Made by a program: the position numbers and the translations under genes. Below the pieces are notes generated by a model. The model saw nothing but the letters and a program-made list of their open reading frames with translations, had not been told where the DNA came from and searched no databases. A stretch of 64,000 nucleotides of DNA from FCB group bacterium (GTDB lineage: Bacteria; Zixibacteria; MSB-5A5; GN15; JAAZOE01), in NCBI GenBank assembly GCA_024231695.1, contig JAAEQF010000587.1, positions 28,744 to 92,743 of the forward strand, read 5' to 3'. Below are positions 24,617 through 32,828 of the stretch, one piece after another (within the stretch, counting starts at the first letter, position 1; each line of letters begins with the position of its first letter).

Positions 24617-25754
24617 AATTGAATGGGCTGATTCGAGTTGGAATCCAATTTCCGGCTGTTCGCCTATGTCTGCCGGCTGCGCGAATTGCTATGCAAGTTC
24701 GATGTCAAAACGCCTAAAAGGTCGGTTTGGATACCCTCAAAATGATCCGTTCAAGGTGACTTTTCACAAAGATAAAATTAACGAGCCGGACAAGTGGAAA
24801 AAACCTCGGAGGGTATTTACCTGTTCGATGGGTGATCTATTTCACGATGACGTAACTGACGGTCAGATTATGTGGGTGTTCTGGAAAATGGCCCGCGCCA
24901 AACAACACACATTCATTGTATTGACTAAAAGACCAAAGCGAATGAGACGATGGTTTTCTAAATGGTTGCAGAAACATTTAAAAGGAATTGACTACACAAA
25001 ATATAGTTTTGTCCGTGATCCAGATGGAATTCGAAAAACGCACAAAGTTGGTCGCGCCCTCCTTCTAGCTGAGATGTTGGAATTATGGGGAGAAAAACCA
25101 ATATGGCATGTCTTACCTACCTACGACAGTTTATATGGTATTGTTCATTGGCCGGACGTTTTCCCGAACGTCCATATCGGTGTGAGCGTCGAGGATCAAA
25201 AGACAGCGGATGAACGGATTCCTCATTTGCTTCGTTGCCAGGCGGCGGTTCGTTTTGTGAGCGTCGAACCTCTTTTAGGACCGATAAATTTATCACCATT
25301 TTTGCCACACAAATTTAATTGCGAACCACATTGTACATGGTGCGAGGACTGCATTCATTCTGGGAAAGACGATGGATGGAAGGAAACGACAAAACATAAT
25401 CATTCGCCATTTTTGGATGGCGTTATTACAGGCGGAGAAACCGGTCCACGTGCTCGGCCAATGCATCCAGATTGGGTGCGATCTATCCGTGATCAGTGTG
25501 TCGATTGCGGAACTAATTTTTTCTTTAAATCTTGGGGCCAGTGGCAAAACGGAAGCGATTTCAGCCGACCGTTGAAAAGTCATATTGTGCTATCCGATGG
25601 ACGCCACGCCATTAACGCCGGCGAACTTGGATTTCGACAGTGTGACGGTCCTGAATGGAATGCACTTAATCCGACTATGATGGCGAAGGTAGGCAAGAAG
25701 CGTTCGGGGCGCACACTTGACGGCCGGACGTGGGATCAACTTCCTAAAAGATAA
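24606..25754 (+). CDS. phage Gp37/Gp68 (DUF5131) family protein (382 aa)
   Basis: The start KIEWADSSWNPISGCSP followed by GCANCYA is diagnostic of the Gp37/Gp68 (DUF5131) family. The CX6CX2C arrangement is a radical-SAM-like cysteine pattern. Further family signatures are FTCSMGDLFHD, IVLTKRPKRM, VRFVSVEPLLGPI and VITGGETGPRARPMHPDWVR. An insertion around 225-255 has extra cysteines (CEPHCTWCEDC). The family is widespread in phages; its chemistry is not established to my knowledge. It starts the accessory belt. Confidence 0.85.
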   Translation: MATKIEWADSSWNPISGCSPMSAGCANCYASSMSKRLKGRFGYPQNDPFKVTFHKDKINEPDKWKKPRRVFTCSMGDLFHDDVTDGQIMWVFWKMARAKQHTFIVLTKRPKRMRRWFSKWLQKHLKGIDYTKYSFVRDPDGIRKTHKVGRALLLAEMLELWGEKPIWHVLPTYDSLYGIVHWPDVFPNVHIGVSVEDQKTADERIPHLLRCQAAVRFVSVEPLLGPINLSPFLPHKFNCEPHCTWCEDCIHSGKDDGWKETTKHNHSPFLDGVITGGETGPRARPMHPDWVRSIRDQCVDCGTNFFFKSWGQWQNGSDFSRPLKSHIVLSDGRHAINAGELGFRQCDGPEWNALNPTMMAKVGKKRSGRTLDGRTWDQLPKR

Positions 25755-25767
25755 ATAGAGGTAAATC

Positions 25768-26088
25768 ATGGTTTTTAAGGGACTAAATAAATCAGCTGAA
25801 AACGAATTGAAGAAAATAATCGACTCACCCGGTGGCTTGCCACTTATTAAAACTACAAAATCAGAATCTGAATTGTCACTTACAAGGAGACCAATTAATG
25901 CAACATGGTCTATATCTTTAGATTGCAATTGCCCAGAATGCAAAGAAGATATTGATTTACTTGACGGGCCAGATTTTTGGGAAATGCATGATTTTGAGAT
26001 TGGCGAACACGAGACAAAACGAACTCAAAATGTAGAAGTCATTTGTCCAAATTGCGAGCATGAATTCTCAGTAAATTTGTCATATTAA
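25768..26088 (+). CDS. zinc-ribbon protein (106 aa)
   Basis: A short N-terminal helix is followed by CPEC (about 54-57) and a C-terminal CPNC, typical of a two-knuckle zinc ribbon. A weak GAGGTAAATC precedes ATG 25768. Such ribbons are common among small phage early proteins and may bind nucleic acid or protein. No family was assigned. Confidence 0.6.
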   Translation: MVFKGLNKSAENELKKIIDSPGGLPLIKTTKSESELSLTRRPINATWSISLDCNCPECKEDIDLLDGPDFWEMHDFEIGEHETKRTQNVEVICPNCEHEFSVNLSY

Positions 26089-26141
26089 AATGATTATTTT
26101 AACCAAAGATCTAGTTGGTAGGAGAGTTATTTGGAGGTACT

Positions 26142-26570
26142 ATGAGTGAACAAAAAAAACTGATTAATTTTGATGAATTTAAACGGTTGATGTTTGGCCC
26201 GGCTGATGAATGCAACGATTGTTTGCACATGGACGGATGTTATTGCCAGGATGAGCCTCACCCAAACTGCCCGATATGGGCAAGCTTAGAATGTGAGCCT
26301 TCCAAGGAATTATCTATACAATCCACAGCCCGAAGACATGCGCCAGGGAGAGGAAGTCATTTGGCTGATATTTTCAAAAAATGTCCATCTGTTGAGGATG
26401 TACGTTTAACAGAGATGTACAATGAAAACAGGCACCCTATTTATAAAGTTGAAATAAAACCAGCCAATAATAAAACTTTCAATGAAACCGTTAATCATAT
26501 TATTGCCGGCCTTGGTCAACATGTAATCAGAGACTGTTTTTGGGCGAAGTGGGGATCAGCTAATGAGTAA
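26142..26570 (+). CDS. cysteine-rich hypothetical protein (142 aa)
   Basis: GGAGG before ATG 26142 sets the start. The N-terminal half contains CNDCLHMDGCYCQ, suggesting metal binding, and the C-terminal half resembles a small alpha/beta domain. Its start (MSEQKKLINFDEF) resembles that of the next protein (MSKQKKLDNES), hinting at related or duplicated genes. It overlaps the next gene by eight bases. Function unknown. Confidence 0.65.
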   Translation: MSEQKKLINFDEFKRLMFGPADECNDCLHMDGCYCQDEPHPNCPIWASLECEPSKELSIQSTARRHAPGRGSHLADIFKKCPSVEDVRLTEMYNENRHPIYKVEIKPANNKTFNETVNHIIAGLGQHVIRDCFWAKWGSANE

Positions 26571-26814
26571 ACAAAAAAAACTAGATAACGAAAGCAGTAA
26601 GGCCATTTTGGATGCGATGGGATACACCGTTGAACGGTGTGATAAATGCAAGTATTTCTTAGGTTGTGATGGTGATTCAGCAGACGATAAACCATCTCGT
26701 TGCACGATTCTTACCATTTTTTATATTGAAGTTGAACATGATGGTTCTGGGCATTGCAGAAATTTTGAGCCTAATGATGACAGCCAATCAACCAGAGCAA
26801 TAATGGTGATTTAG
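26563..26814 (+). CDS. small cysteine-rich protein (83 aa)
   Basis: The gene overlaps its neighbour. CDKCKYFLGC and a later CRNF resemble the cysteine knuckle of many phage proteins that begin 'C..C.Y'. Its stop lies at the beginning of a tRNA-like sequence. Function unknown. Confidence 0.6.
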   Translation: MSKQKKLDNESSKAILDAMGYTVERCDKCKYFLGCDGDSADDKPSRCTILTIFYIEVEHDGSGHCRNFEPNDDSQSTRAIMVI

Positions 26815-26876
26815 CCGGAGGCTGGTGCCCATGCTGATAGCAAGGTGTGAAATGGGTTCGATTCCCATTCGTGGCT
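26814..26876 (+). tRNA. degenerate tRNA-Ile(GAU)-like element
   Basis: The T-arm ATGGG-TTCGATT-CCCAT and an anticodon arm CCATG-CTGATAG-CAAGG (anticodon GAT, one A-A mismatch) are canonical and separated by about six bases. The 5' part before the anticodon arm is only 15 nt instead of 26, and the acceptor arms pair poorly. The D-arm therefore appears truncated. It is probably a decaying tRNA gene. Confidence 0.35.
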
Positions 26877-26931
26877 GCAAGCCTGGAACAACCATGAGCA
26901 TGACATGGCCAGGTAGCAGGCTCGCTTTTTT
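26877..26931 (+). terminator. rho-independent terminator
   Basis: GCAAGCCTG pairs with CAGGCTCGC (one mismatch) and a second inner stem CCATG/CATGG lies in the loop. Six T follow directly. It would end the transcript of the 24.3-26.8 kb genes. Confidence 0.6.
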
Positions 26932-27203
26932 GCGGGGATTGCGTAATTGCATGACGGGTTATGGGGTTGACCGACCTTCCCAACCTCTGACAGTCCGGAA
27001 AGACGGCGGGCGATTGTATGACGCCTAAGTTAATACTTAAAGGTGAGGTTTTATTATCCATATATGACAGCCGGGAAAGACCGGCACGGCGGAACGTTGG
27101 TAACCAATCCATCGCTGGCCGGTACCTTGGGAGACACGTGACACCGAGCAGGCGTGTTTCCGACAAAGACCTAAACGTGGTACCGGTCGCTCGCCGCCAC
27201 TAT
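26932..27203 (+). other. non-coding structured spacer
   Basis: About 270 bases hold no ORF with a ribosome site. They contain small hairpins such as GCCGG-GAAAGA-CCGGC and TTGGTAACCAA. The two ORF-track ORFs across it overlap the tRNA and look spurious. An uncharacterised RNA or tRNA remnants are possible; nothing specific is recognised. Confidence 0.4.
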
Positions 27204-27277
27204 GGGCCAATAGCTCCAACTGGTAGAGCGCCGGATTCCAGTCCCGGATGTTGGGGGTTCGAATCCCTCTTGGCCTG
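27204..27277 (+). tRNA. tRNA-Trp (anticodon CCA)
   Basis: All arms are present: acceptor GGGCCAA/TTGGCCT (one G-U), D-arm GCTC...GAGC, and anticodon arm CCGGA-TTCCAGT-CCCGG with CCA at 27238-27240 (one A-C mismatch at the stem end). A 5-nt variable loop and T-arm GGGGG-TTCGAAT-CCCTC follow. The 3' CCA is not encoded. Phage tRNAs often compensate for codon bias; a tryptophan tRNA is less usual. Confidence 0.85.
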
Positions 27278-27300
27278 TCGCTCTTAAAAAGGAATCAATC

Positions 27301-27732
27301 ATGCAATATTTAGAGAAGTGGCAAATAGAACAGATAATGACCGAGGCAAAAAGGTGCAATATTGTCGATGTTCAAAGCAGTCCACTTGTACGCGGACATA
27401 TTGAAACTGTGTATCAACAGATATGCCCGATAGATGATTGGCGTAATTTTGTGGCATATATGCATCCACGTGTATGGGATTATTTTGTGTGTTCACTTAG
27501 GAACACTTGGGATCTTGATTTTTCATATTCTCAGAATAATAAAAGCATTAACTCTGTTTTGTTTGAAAAGATAAAATTGTTCACTCAACGGTGGATTCCG
27601 ACAACATGTGTATTAATAACGGAACCAGATAATTTAACAATACGGCCTTTGGGATGCGAAGATGGCAAACATAATTTTGCTAGGTTCGAGGAACCTCAAA
27701 AGGTTTGGTTGATCACTAATTTAGTGGTGTGA
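27301..27732 (+). CDS. hypothetical protein between tRNA genes (143 aa)
   Basis: AAAAGGAATC precedes ATG 27301. The protein is acidic, rich in tryptophan and aromatic residues (WRNFVAYMHPRVWDYF), with no recognised motif. Lying between the tRNA-Trp and the tRNA-like element, it could be a relic of a mobile insertion, but there is no direct evidence of this. Confidence 0.6.
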   Translation: MQYLEKWQIEQIMTEAKRCNIVDVQSSPLVRGHIETVYQQICPIDDWRNFVAYMHPRVWDYFVCSLRNTWDLDFSYSQNNKSINSVLFEKIKLFTQRWIPTTCVLITEPDNLTIRPLGCEDGKHNFARFEEPQKVWLITNLVV

Positions 27733-27739
27733 GGTTATG

Positions 27740-27861
27740 GGGCTCACTTGGTTGGAAGATGATAAACGGCAGGTTGTTTTGTTCGTCCCTCCATGTTTCT
27801 GGTCTTTCGTTTTTTCGAACAAACAATTTGCTACATGCGGGTTCGATCCCCGCTGAGCCCC
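27740..27861 (+). other. tRNA-like element with a greatly extended anticodon arm
   Basis: The acceptor GGGCTCA/TGAGCCC is perfect. The T-arm GCGGG-TTCGATC-CCCGC and a 5-nt variable region are canonical. A D-like arm CTT-GGTTGG-AAG follows the acceptor. The anticodon arm is replaced by a 16-bp helix (GCAGGTTGT/ACAATTTGC plus TTGTTCG/CGAACAA, one bulge, two G-U pairs) with a 30-nt loop. It could be a tRNA with an intron, or a tRNA mimic. It is too short for tmRNA. Confidence 0.55.
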
Positions 27862-27901
27862 CAATTCAAGTTTGGTATAACGTGATCAAAAAGGAGACAA
27901 C

Positions 27902-28408
27902 GTGATGACGGACGAAGGTATCATAGTGAAGGGCGAAAACTTAACGACTGACGAGATCATCGAACAATTGAATAAACAGGATAGGGATCGCAAGTGGTAC
28001 AAGGTAGATGACGGAGTAATCAGCTGGGATACCCTTGAAGCTAAACAGGTCTCGTCGGTTCAGATAGTAGCGGGCTGCCGAGCTGATAACGGTGGCCCGT
28101 TGAAGTGTCGTGAATGTAAAAGGATGGTTGGTCGTGATGAGAAGGAAATCCACCTTATCGAGGATGGCTGGTGCAATTGCAAGGAATGCTATGATAAATA
28201 TATGGACATGTGGGGCGACGACGAAGACGACGACGAGACGACTGAAACCGTATTCAAAAACTGTCTTCGGTGCGGAATGCGAATAGAGGTGAGCGTCGAG
28301 AATTCCTGCATATCTCAGTACTGCGAACACTGTCTAGATTACAAAAGCGTTTACGCGAGAATGGAAAAGGCAGAGGCTTTTATAGCAAACTTAAATGAAA
28401 GGAAATAG
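27902..28408 (+). CDS. zinc-binding hypothetical protein (168 aa)
   Basis: AAGGAG lies before GTG 27902/ATG 27905; either may be used. After an acidic N-terminus come CRECKR, a CNCKEC and a CLRCG...CEHC pair, enough for two zinc ribbons. A run of aspartates separates them. No family was recognised. It overlaps the ASCH-like gene region, and the accessory belt continues. Confidence 0.65.
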   Translation: MMTDEGIIVKGENLTTDEIIEQLNKQDRDRKWYKVDDGVISWDTLEAKQVSSVQIVAGCRADNGGPLKCRECKRMVGRDEKEIHLIEDGWCNCKECYDKYMDMWGDDEDDDETTETVFKNCLRCGMRIEVSVENSCISQYCEHCLDYKSVYARMEKAEAFIANLNERK

Positions 28409-28409
28409 A

Positions 28410-29039
28410 ATGCTAATACTTCCAAAACGAATCACTGAAAACGGCGTCAGGATGCCATGCACAGACAGCATGATAAGGGCGATTGACAAAGGGATAAAGA
28501 CCGAGACTCGCCGGCCGGTGAAATATAACGCAGCTGGCAAATTGCAAAAATGCCGATACGGAAAACCTGGTGATTATTTGCTTATTACCGGTGCCCACAT
28601 TCTAGTCGATAGTGACGGCAACAACACCGAGCCAGACCGAAAAGGTGACAGGTCTCATGCGATTTATCGTGCGGACTACGAAGGCGACGCAAGTAGTATC
28701 GAATGGCGCCCCCCGATGTTTATGCCGAAATGGATACCGAACAGGGTTGTTCGCAACGTCGGCGTTTTTGTTGAGCATCTGCATGACATAACGGAAAGAC
28801 AGTCCATCGCGGAGGGGATACTTGACTTTTGGGGTTATAAAAACGAGGGACAGGAGTCTCCCATTATTATCGGGCATCATTGGGACAAGAACGCAACGAA
28901 AGAAAAGTTTTTTAGTAGTGCGCTATCCGCATACGAGGATCTGTGGAACAAAATCTACAAAGATAGAGGCCTCTTTTTCAACACGAATCCCGAAGTCTGG
29001 CGAATCAAATTTGAGACGGTTGATTTGAGTTCGTTATGA
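28410..29039 (+). CDS. ASCH-like phage protein (209 aa)
   Basis: ATG 28410 with AAAGGA is preferred to 28395. The motifs MIRAIDKGIKTETRRPVK, CRYGKPGDYLLI, PPMFMPKWIPNR and DITERQSIAEGI, and the C-terminal NPEVWRIKFE, match a common phage protein family with an ASCH-type RNA-binding fold. These are sometimes annotated as morphogenetic proteins. The fold predicts nucleic-acid or modified-nucleotide binding; the role in phage is unknown. It overlaps the next gene by four bases. Confidence 0.75.
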   Translation: MLILPKRITENGVRMPCTDSMIRAIDKGIKTETRRPVKYNAAGKLQKCRYGKPGDYLLITGAHILVDSDGNNTEPDRKGDRSHAIYRADYEGDASSIEWRPPMFMPKWIPNRVVRNVGVFVEHLHDITERQSIAEGILDFWGYKNEGQESPIIIGHHWDKNATKEKFFSSALSAYEDLWNKIYKDRGLFFNTNPEVWRIKFETVDLSSL

Positions 29040-29314
29040 TAGGTTTTTTTTCATTTCTATTTGTTATTTTGGTAATAGCGCTGCTTGTTTGTTGGGTTAT
29101 CGAAAAGGTGATTCACCTTTTATATCTTCATAATGATATAAAAAATGAGCAACTCCAAAATGAATTATTAAAAAGTGAGATCGCCCTTAAAGAAGAGGCG
29201 GCGGCGATGTGCAAGGTTAAGATATGGTCAGAACTTCGCGGTAGTAGGGGGAAACGTAGTTATGTTACCAACGATGAACTTTATAATATGGGGTTATCTA
29301 AATACATCGGTTAG
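29036..29314 (+). CDS. small membrane-anchored coiled-coil protein (92 aa)
   Basis: An N-terminal hydrophobic helix (FFSFLFVILVIALLVCWVIE) is followed by a charged helix likely to form a coiled coil. Its start overlaps the ASCH-like gene. It lacks a holin-like arrangement. Function unknown. Confidence 0.65.
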   Translation: MIGFFSFLFVILVIALLVCWVIEKVIHLLYLHNDIKNEQLQNELLKSEIALKEEAAAMCKVKIWSELRGSRGKRSYVTNDELYNMGLSKYIG

Positions 29315-29331
29315 TCGATAAAGGTGCACAA

Positions 29332-29550
29332 ATGAGTAGGCGAAAAATCAAAATCAAAATGCCGGTAGACGAAAAGCCTCAAAAAAAGGGTGTACCAAAA
29401 AGGGGTTCTCACGCAGAAAAAAGGGCACAGAAAATAGGAGATCTGAATATAAGGCGCAAACATTCAATTTTAATGCGTGAGATGGAAGAAAAAAAGGCTC
29501 AAGAAGCTGAGGCAGAGGCGGCTAGGATTGCGGAGGATTCAGATGGTTGA
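29332..29550 (+). CDS. small highly charged protein (72 aa)
   Basis: The N-terminal half is rich in Lys/Arg and the C-terminal half is an alanine/glutamate helix. It may bind nucleic acid, or act as an adapter for the next protein whose gene it overlaps. No motif was recognised. Confidence 0.55.
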   Translation: MSRRKIKIKMPVDEKPQKKGVPKRGSHAEKRAQKIGDLNIRRKHSILMREMEEKKAQEAEAEAARIAEDSDG

Positions 29551-30139
29551 AAAAAAGAAAAAAATCATAACGGACAAGCAAAAACTTAAAGCAGCTGGAA
29601 TTGAAATTTTGAAGTTGAAAAAACAGTGTCAGGTTTTGATGAAATGGAAAAGGAAAGCAGAACCAGTGCTGCACTATAATAGCCGTCAACTGGGCGAGGA
29701 TAATATAGGCGATCATCTCCGAATGTTTGATTTCTACTGGAAAGATCTTGTCACTAATGAGGACGGTTCCTGGAATTTTGATCAGGTAAAAAAGGAACTC
29801 CACGATTATGCGATATGTCTTGATGAGGTGCCCAAGGTCTATATGCACGTAACTGGCGGCATGCTGTCAAAGCCGAATACTTGCGCGTTTTACGTGATAG
29901 ATGCTTTCGATAGGTCTGTTGACGATGACATCCAGGAAGAAATGGACGTTCTCCGTGAGAAAATCAAACGACGTGATCAAGTGTTCAGTAAACTTGCTGC
30001 TCTTACAATGGATAACGAAGACACAGACGGCAAATCGAACCCGTGTATTGATAAATCGACCGTATTGAGGTTGATCAGGGAGTTTATTCCTAGTGATGAG
30101 GCCGTTGATATCGAGGTTAGGAATGCTGCAGCGAAATAA
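29543..30139 (+). CDS. hypothetical protein (198 aa)
   Basis: The ATG at 29543 is set by GGAGG within the previous gene. A basic coiled-coil N-terminus precedes a region with HDYAICLDEVPKVYMHVTGG, which recurs as a recognisable pattern in other phage early proteins without known function. The C-terminal part is helical. It is the last gene before a new promoter. Confidence 0.6.
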   Translation: MVEKKKKIITDKQKLKAAGIEILKLKKQCQVLMKWKRKAEPVLHYNSRQLGEDNIGDHLRMFDFYWKDLVTNEDGSWNFDQVKKELHDYAICLDEVPKVYMHVTGGMLSKPNTCAFYVIDAFDRSVDDDIQEEMDVLREKIKRRDQVFSKLAALTMDNEDTDGKSNPCIDKSTVLRLIREFIPSDEAVDIEVRNAAAK

Positions 30140-30229
30140 GCAACCGTCGCAACACCACGGTATGAGAAGGCGGCACAGATAATTTGAGTGCTGCAGCAGA
30201 CGTGTCACGGTGGATTTTGCAGAAAAAAC

Positions 30230-30258
30230 TTGCAACACCAAAGCAGTTAGTTTATAAA
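30230..30258 (+). promoter_or_regulatory. promoter
   Basis: TTGCAA at 30230 and TATAAA at 30253 are 17 bp apart, upstream of the 30304 gene. AAAGGATTG lies before its ATG. Confidence 0.5.
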
Positions 30259-30303
30259 TAAAAACGCAATGTCAACAACGCAAATAGAAAGGATTGAATT
30301 GAA

Positions 30304-30681
30304 ATGCCTGATGGATTTAGAAAATTGACGGCCGAAACACTCGGGAATGGTGAGGCGATAAGCCAACTGAACGAGGAGCTAGACCGTGCTGTCGAGAACA
30401 TTCTCGATATCAATAAGGATCCTAGCGTTACAAGAAAAGTGACGTTGGTGGTCAAAATCACGCCGGTAAAGGGCAAGGAGCGCCAAGAGTACATGATTGA
30501 GTACCAGGCAGACTCTAAGCTGCCGTCGGACGCTGCGGGCGTTCAGCCTCTATTTCTGAATAGGGAAACGGGATACGTCCCAAACATGGAGCAAATGTCT
30601 TTTGAGGAGTCATTTGACGAGGAGACGGGCGAAGTGACCCGTATAAATGCGTCCAACGGTGGCGCGGAAGGAACAAAGTAA
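30304..30681 (+). CDS. conserved phage-type protein (125 aa)
   Basis: The product has a beta-rich middle (VTRKVTLVVKITPVKGKER) followed by YMIEYQADSKLPS, which resembles small early phage proteins of unknown function found next to the following type of gene. A ribosome site (AAAGGA) and a promoter precede it. It is acidic overall. Confidence 0.65.
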   Translation: MPDGFRKLTAETLGNGEAISQLNEELDRAVENILDINKDPSVTRKVTLVVKITPVKGKERQEYMIEYQADSKLPSDAAGVQPLFLNRETGYVPNMEQMSFEESFDEETGEVTRINASNGGAEGTK

Positions 30682-30682
30682 A

Positions 30683-31408
30683 ATGTGGAAAGATCTCAAT
30701 GATGATTTTGTCCAGTCAATCGCGAAATTGGCAACTGACAACAAAGTCCAGCAGCTGACAGACGACGGAGGACGAGGGTATTTTTCGAAAAGCGTAACCC
30801 CTATGGCTCCGGCTATAGCAGTCGAACAGAAACTAAGCACACTGGACGGCCTAATCGATATGATAAAGGCCGAAAAGCTGTCGTGCTCAATTTACATTGC
30901 AGGCCCAAACAACGTGTATTTGCGCTCAACACTTGATGATAAGTGGCGGAATCGTGAGACTTTTGCGGTGTCCACTATTGACGGGTGCTCGTTTCCATTC
31001 GAAAGGGAGATGAGTATTGAGGATTTTATCATTCGGTTGCAGTGCAACTTTGTCGACACGGACAACAAAAAGAAGATTATCGATTTGGTGTCGTCCATAA
31101 CGGTCGGGGGAGTCACCACGGCCGATGACGATGGTATTGCTCAAGAGGTTGTCACCAAGGCGAGTATCGGGCACAAGAAAAGCAAGGTAAAACTAGATCC
31201 GATTGTAGGGCTGAAACCCTATCGAACTTTCCCAGAGGTAGAACAACCGACGGACAAGTTCTTACTCCGTATACACCATGCTGAAGGTTGCCTCCCCCGT
31301 GTGTCCCTACGTTCCGCCGGTGGTCATATGTGGAAATTGGCAGCCGTCAATTCGATTTACGAATATCTCAAGGAAAAAGCGCCAGAAGGTATCGCTGTAA
31401 TTCGTTGA
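30683..31408 (+). CDS. hypothetical phage protein (241 aa)
   Basis: ATG 30683 follows AAGGAACAAAG; the ORF-track start lies inside the previous gene. The sequence includes LDGLIDMIKAE, a YIAGPNNVYLRSTLD strand and, near 90, FEREMSIEDFIIRLQCNF, a pattern seen in phage proteins paired with the preceding family. Function unknown; the pair is co-transcribed. Confidence 0.6.
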   Translation: MWKDLNDDFVQSIAKLATDNKVQQLTDDGGRGYFSKSVTPMAPAIAVEQKLSTLDGLIDMIKAEKLSCSIYIAGPNNVYLRSTLDDKWRNRETFAVSTIDGCSFPFEREMSIEDFIIRLQCNFVDTDNKKKIIDLVSSITVGGVTTADDDGIAQEVVTKASIGHKKSKVKLDPIVGLKPYRTFPEVEQPTDKFLLRIHHAEGCLPRVSLRSAGGHMWKLAAVNSIYEYLKEKAPEGIAVIR

Positions 31409-31459
31409 GGAGGTAAATCACCTCGGGGCGGGGCGAGCGTAAGATCTGTTTTGAACAAT

Positions 31460-31699
31460 ATGGGGAAACATTCGCGTGCTGTCGCTACCGCTTTTGCCAT
31501 GACTTCAGCCGCTATCGCCATGGAGGGTGCAACCAAGTTTTTGGAACAAACACTCAACAAGTGTGTTTGTGATTCTCCGTTGCCGGACATTTTTACTCGT
31601 AGCGCTAGTTTAACTTTTTCATGTGCCTTTATCTGCCTGAATTGCGGCAAGGTGTTAGAGGAAAAAGAGCTCTATGAAAGGCGGGCAGTAAGAAGATGA
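31460..31699 (+). CDS. small protein with Cys motif, start uncertain (79 aa)
   Basis: The ORF opens with ATG 31460 but no good ribosome site. A perfect GAGGT-AAATC-ACCTC hairpin lies 30 bases upstream. A CVCD and a CLNCGKVLEEKELY segment suggest a zinc knuckle. It overlaps the next gene by four bases. Moderately supported. Confidence 0.5.
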   Translation: MGKHSRAVATAFAMTSAAIAMEGATKFLEQTLNKCVCDSPLPDIFTRSASLTFSCAFICLNCGKVLEEKELYERRAVRR

Positions 31700-31959
31700 A
31701 GAACACTAAATTTATTGTCACTTATGTGATATTGTCTCCTCGAAAAGGCATGAAGAGTACCCGTGATTTTATGTTAAAAACGGTTGTCCACGAAAACAAC
31801 CATATAACAGATGCTGTATTGATGTTTTGGTCAGACGAGATAGTAGAAAAGTATACAGGTCCAAAAGATTTAAAGCATATCGCTAAATGGATGAATGCGC
31901 AATTAAATACTCGATTCTCTATATATAACCCGGATTCAGGCAACATCTATAGTTTTTAA
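31696..31959 (+). CDS. hypothetical protein (87 aa)
   Basis: The ATG overlaps the preceding stop. Mixed alpha/beta, no cysteines, no membrane segment. No family was recognised. Confidence 0.6.
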   Translation: MKNTKFIVTYVILSPRKGMKSTRDFMLKTVVHENNHITDAVLMFWSDEIVEKYTGPKDLKHIAKWMNAQLNTRFSIYNPDSGNIYSF

Positions 31960-31999
31960 TGGAAAATATACCAAAAAGTCGGACCAAAAGGCGAACGAA

Positions 32000-32440
32000 T
32001 TGAATAGAGAAGAACGCAGAAAAGATGAGACCGACGACGGTGAATGTCTCCGCTGCGGTGAGTGTTGCATGGTCCTCACTTTAGCACGTCTCAGCGATGA
32101 AGAAGCAGCACTTTTAGGGAAAAATTCTTGTGTTGATATAGAAAGCAATCCTAACAAGTACGAGATTAAGAAGGTGCATAGGGAATGGGAACCGGAATTT
32201 GCGGTTGATGGCGTCTGCGTGTTTTTGTCTCAAGGGGAGGACGGCTATACTTGTACGGCAAGGAATGAACGCCCTCGAATATGTTCCGAGTTTCAGTGCA
32301 CGTCAGAACGTTGGGCACCCAAAATGGATTTCTTGATATTACAAGGGTACTTCTATGCGGACAAAGAAGGCATGAAAGAAGAAGAACGAAAACGACGTCT
32401 CGAAGAGCTTACTGTGTACAGAAAAAAGGCTGGTGTTTGA
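32000..32440 (+). CDS. YkgJ-type cysteine-cluster protein (146 aa)
   Basis: A TTG start is the only one that includes the first motif, CLRCGECCMVL. This motif and the later ERPRICSEFQC correspond to the YkgJ (CxxCxxCC, then R-P-x-x-C) metal-cluster family. A 14-codon ORF begins at 31959 and ends by overlapping the TTG, which could couple translation. YkgJ proteins bind iron or zinc clusters; their role here is unknown. Confidence 0.7.
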   Translation: MNREERRKDETDDGECLRCGECCMVLTLARLSDEEAALLGKNSCVDIESNPNKYEIKKVHREWEPEFAVDGVCVFLSQGEDGYTCTARNERPRICSEFQCTSERWAPKMDFLILQGYFYADKEGMKEEERKRRLEELTVYRKKAGV

Positions 32441-32682
32441 TGCCGATATTTTTTATTTGTGAAGAGTGTGGTGAAGTAAATGAGGGGGTACACGTGAAAG
32501 ACTATTTATTCACAAAACCCAGAGACTGGTTCCAACGTTCGTTTTTTGAAGATGGACCAAAGCCCGGTAAAAGAATCGAATCAGCCGTACTATTTGCTTG
32601 TAGCCACGAGTGCATGGAAAAACTGAACGCCAAATATCCAAACGACACGAAAGTAGAAATCAACCTGAAAGTGGTAAAATGA
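32440..32682 (+). CDS. zinc-binding small protein (80 aa)
   Basis: ATG overlaps the YkgJ-like stop (TGATG). CEECGEV at the N-terminus and CSHECMEKL later form a four-cysteine/histidine zinc site. The gene then overlaps the following one. Function unknown. Confidence 0.6.
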   Translation: MPIFFICEECGEVNEGVHVKDYLFTKPRDWFQRSFFEDGPKPGKRIESAVLFACSHECMEKLNAKYPNDTKVEINLKVVK

Positions 32683-32828
32683 ATCAATCCGAAGAGGTGA
32701 TATTCGAACAACCGATGACTTATTTTAAGTATTGGGTAGAACTCACGGCCCCATTCCTTTTTGGGCATGTCGGTCAACATCTATTCATGGAATTTTGGGA
32801 CAGGGAACAAGAAGGGGTGGAGGCGTGA
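32679..32828 (+). CDS. very small protein with hydrophobic segment (49 aa)
   Basis: The ATGA overlap with the preceding gene and the TGATG overlap with the next argue that it is translated. The middle (FKYWVELTAPFLFGHVGQHLF) is aromatic and hydrophobic, possibly membrane-associated. Function unknown. Confidence 0.5.
   Translation: MNQSEEVIFEQPMTYFKYWVELTAPFLFGHVGQHLFMEFWDREQEGVEA

Noticed and set aside
26825-27287. Two ORFs across the tRNA region
   Set aside because: They overlap the tRNA-Trp and terminator and lack ribosome sites.
27740-27861. tmRNA
   Set aside because: About 120 nt is far too short and there is no tag reading frame.
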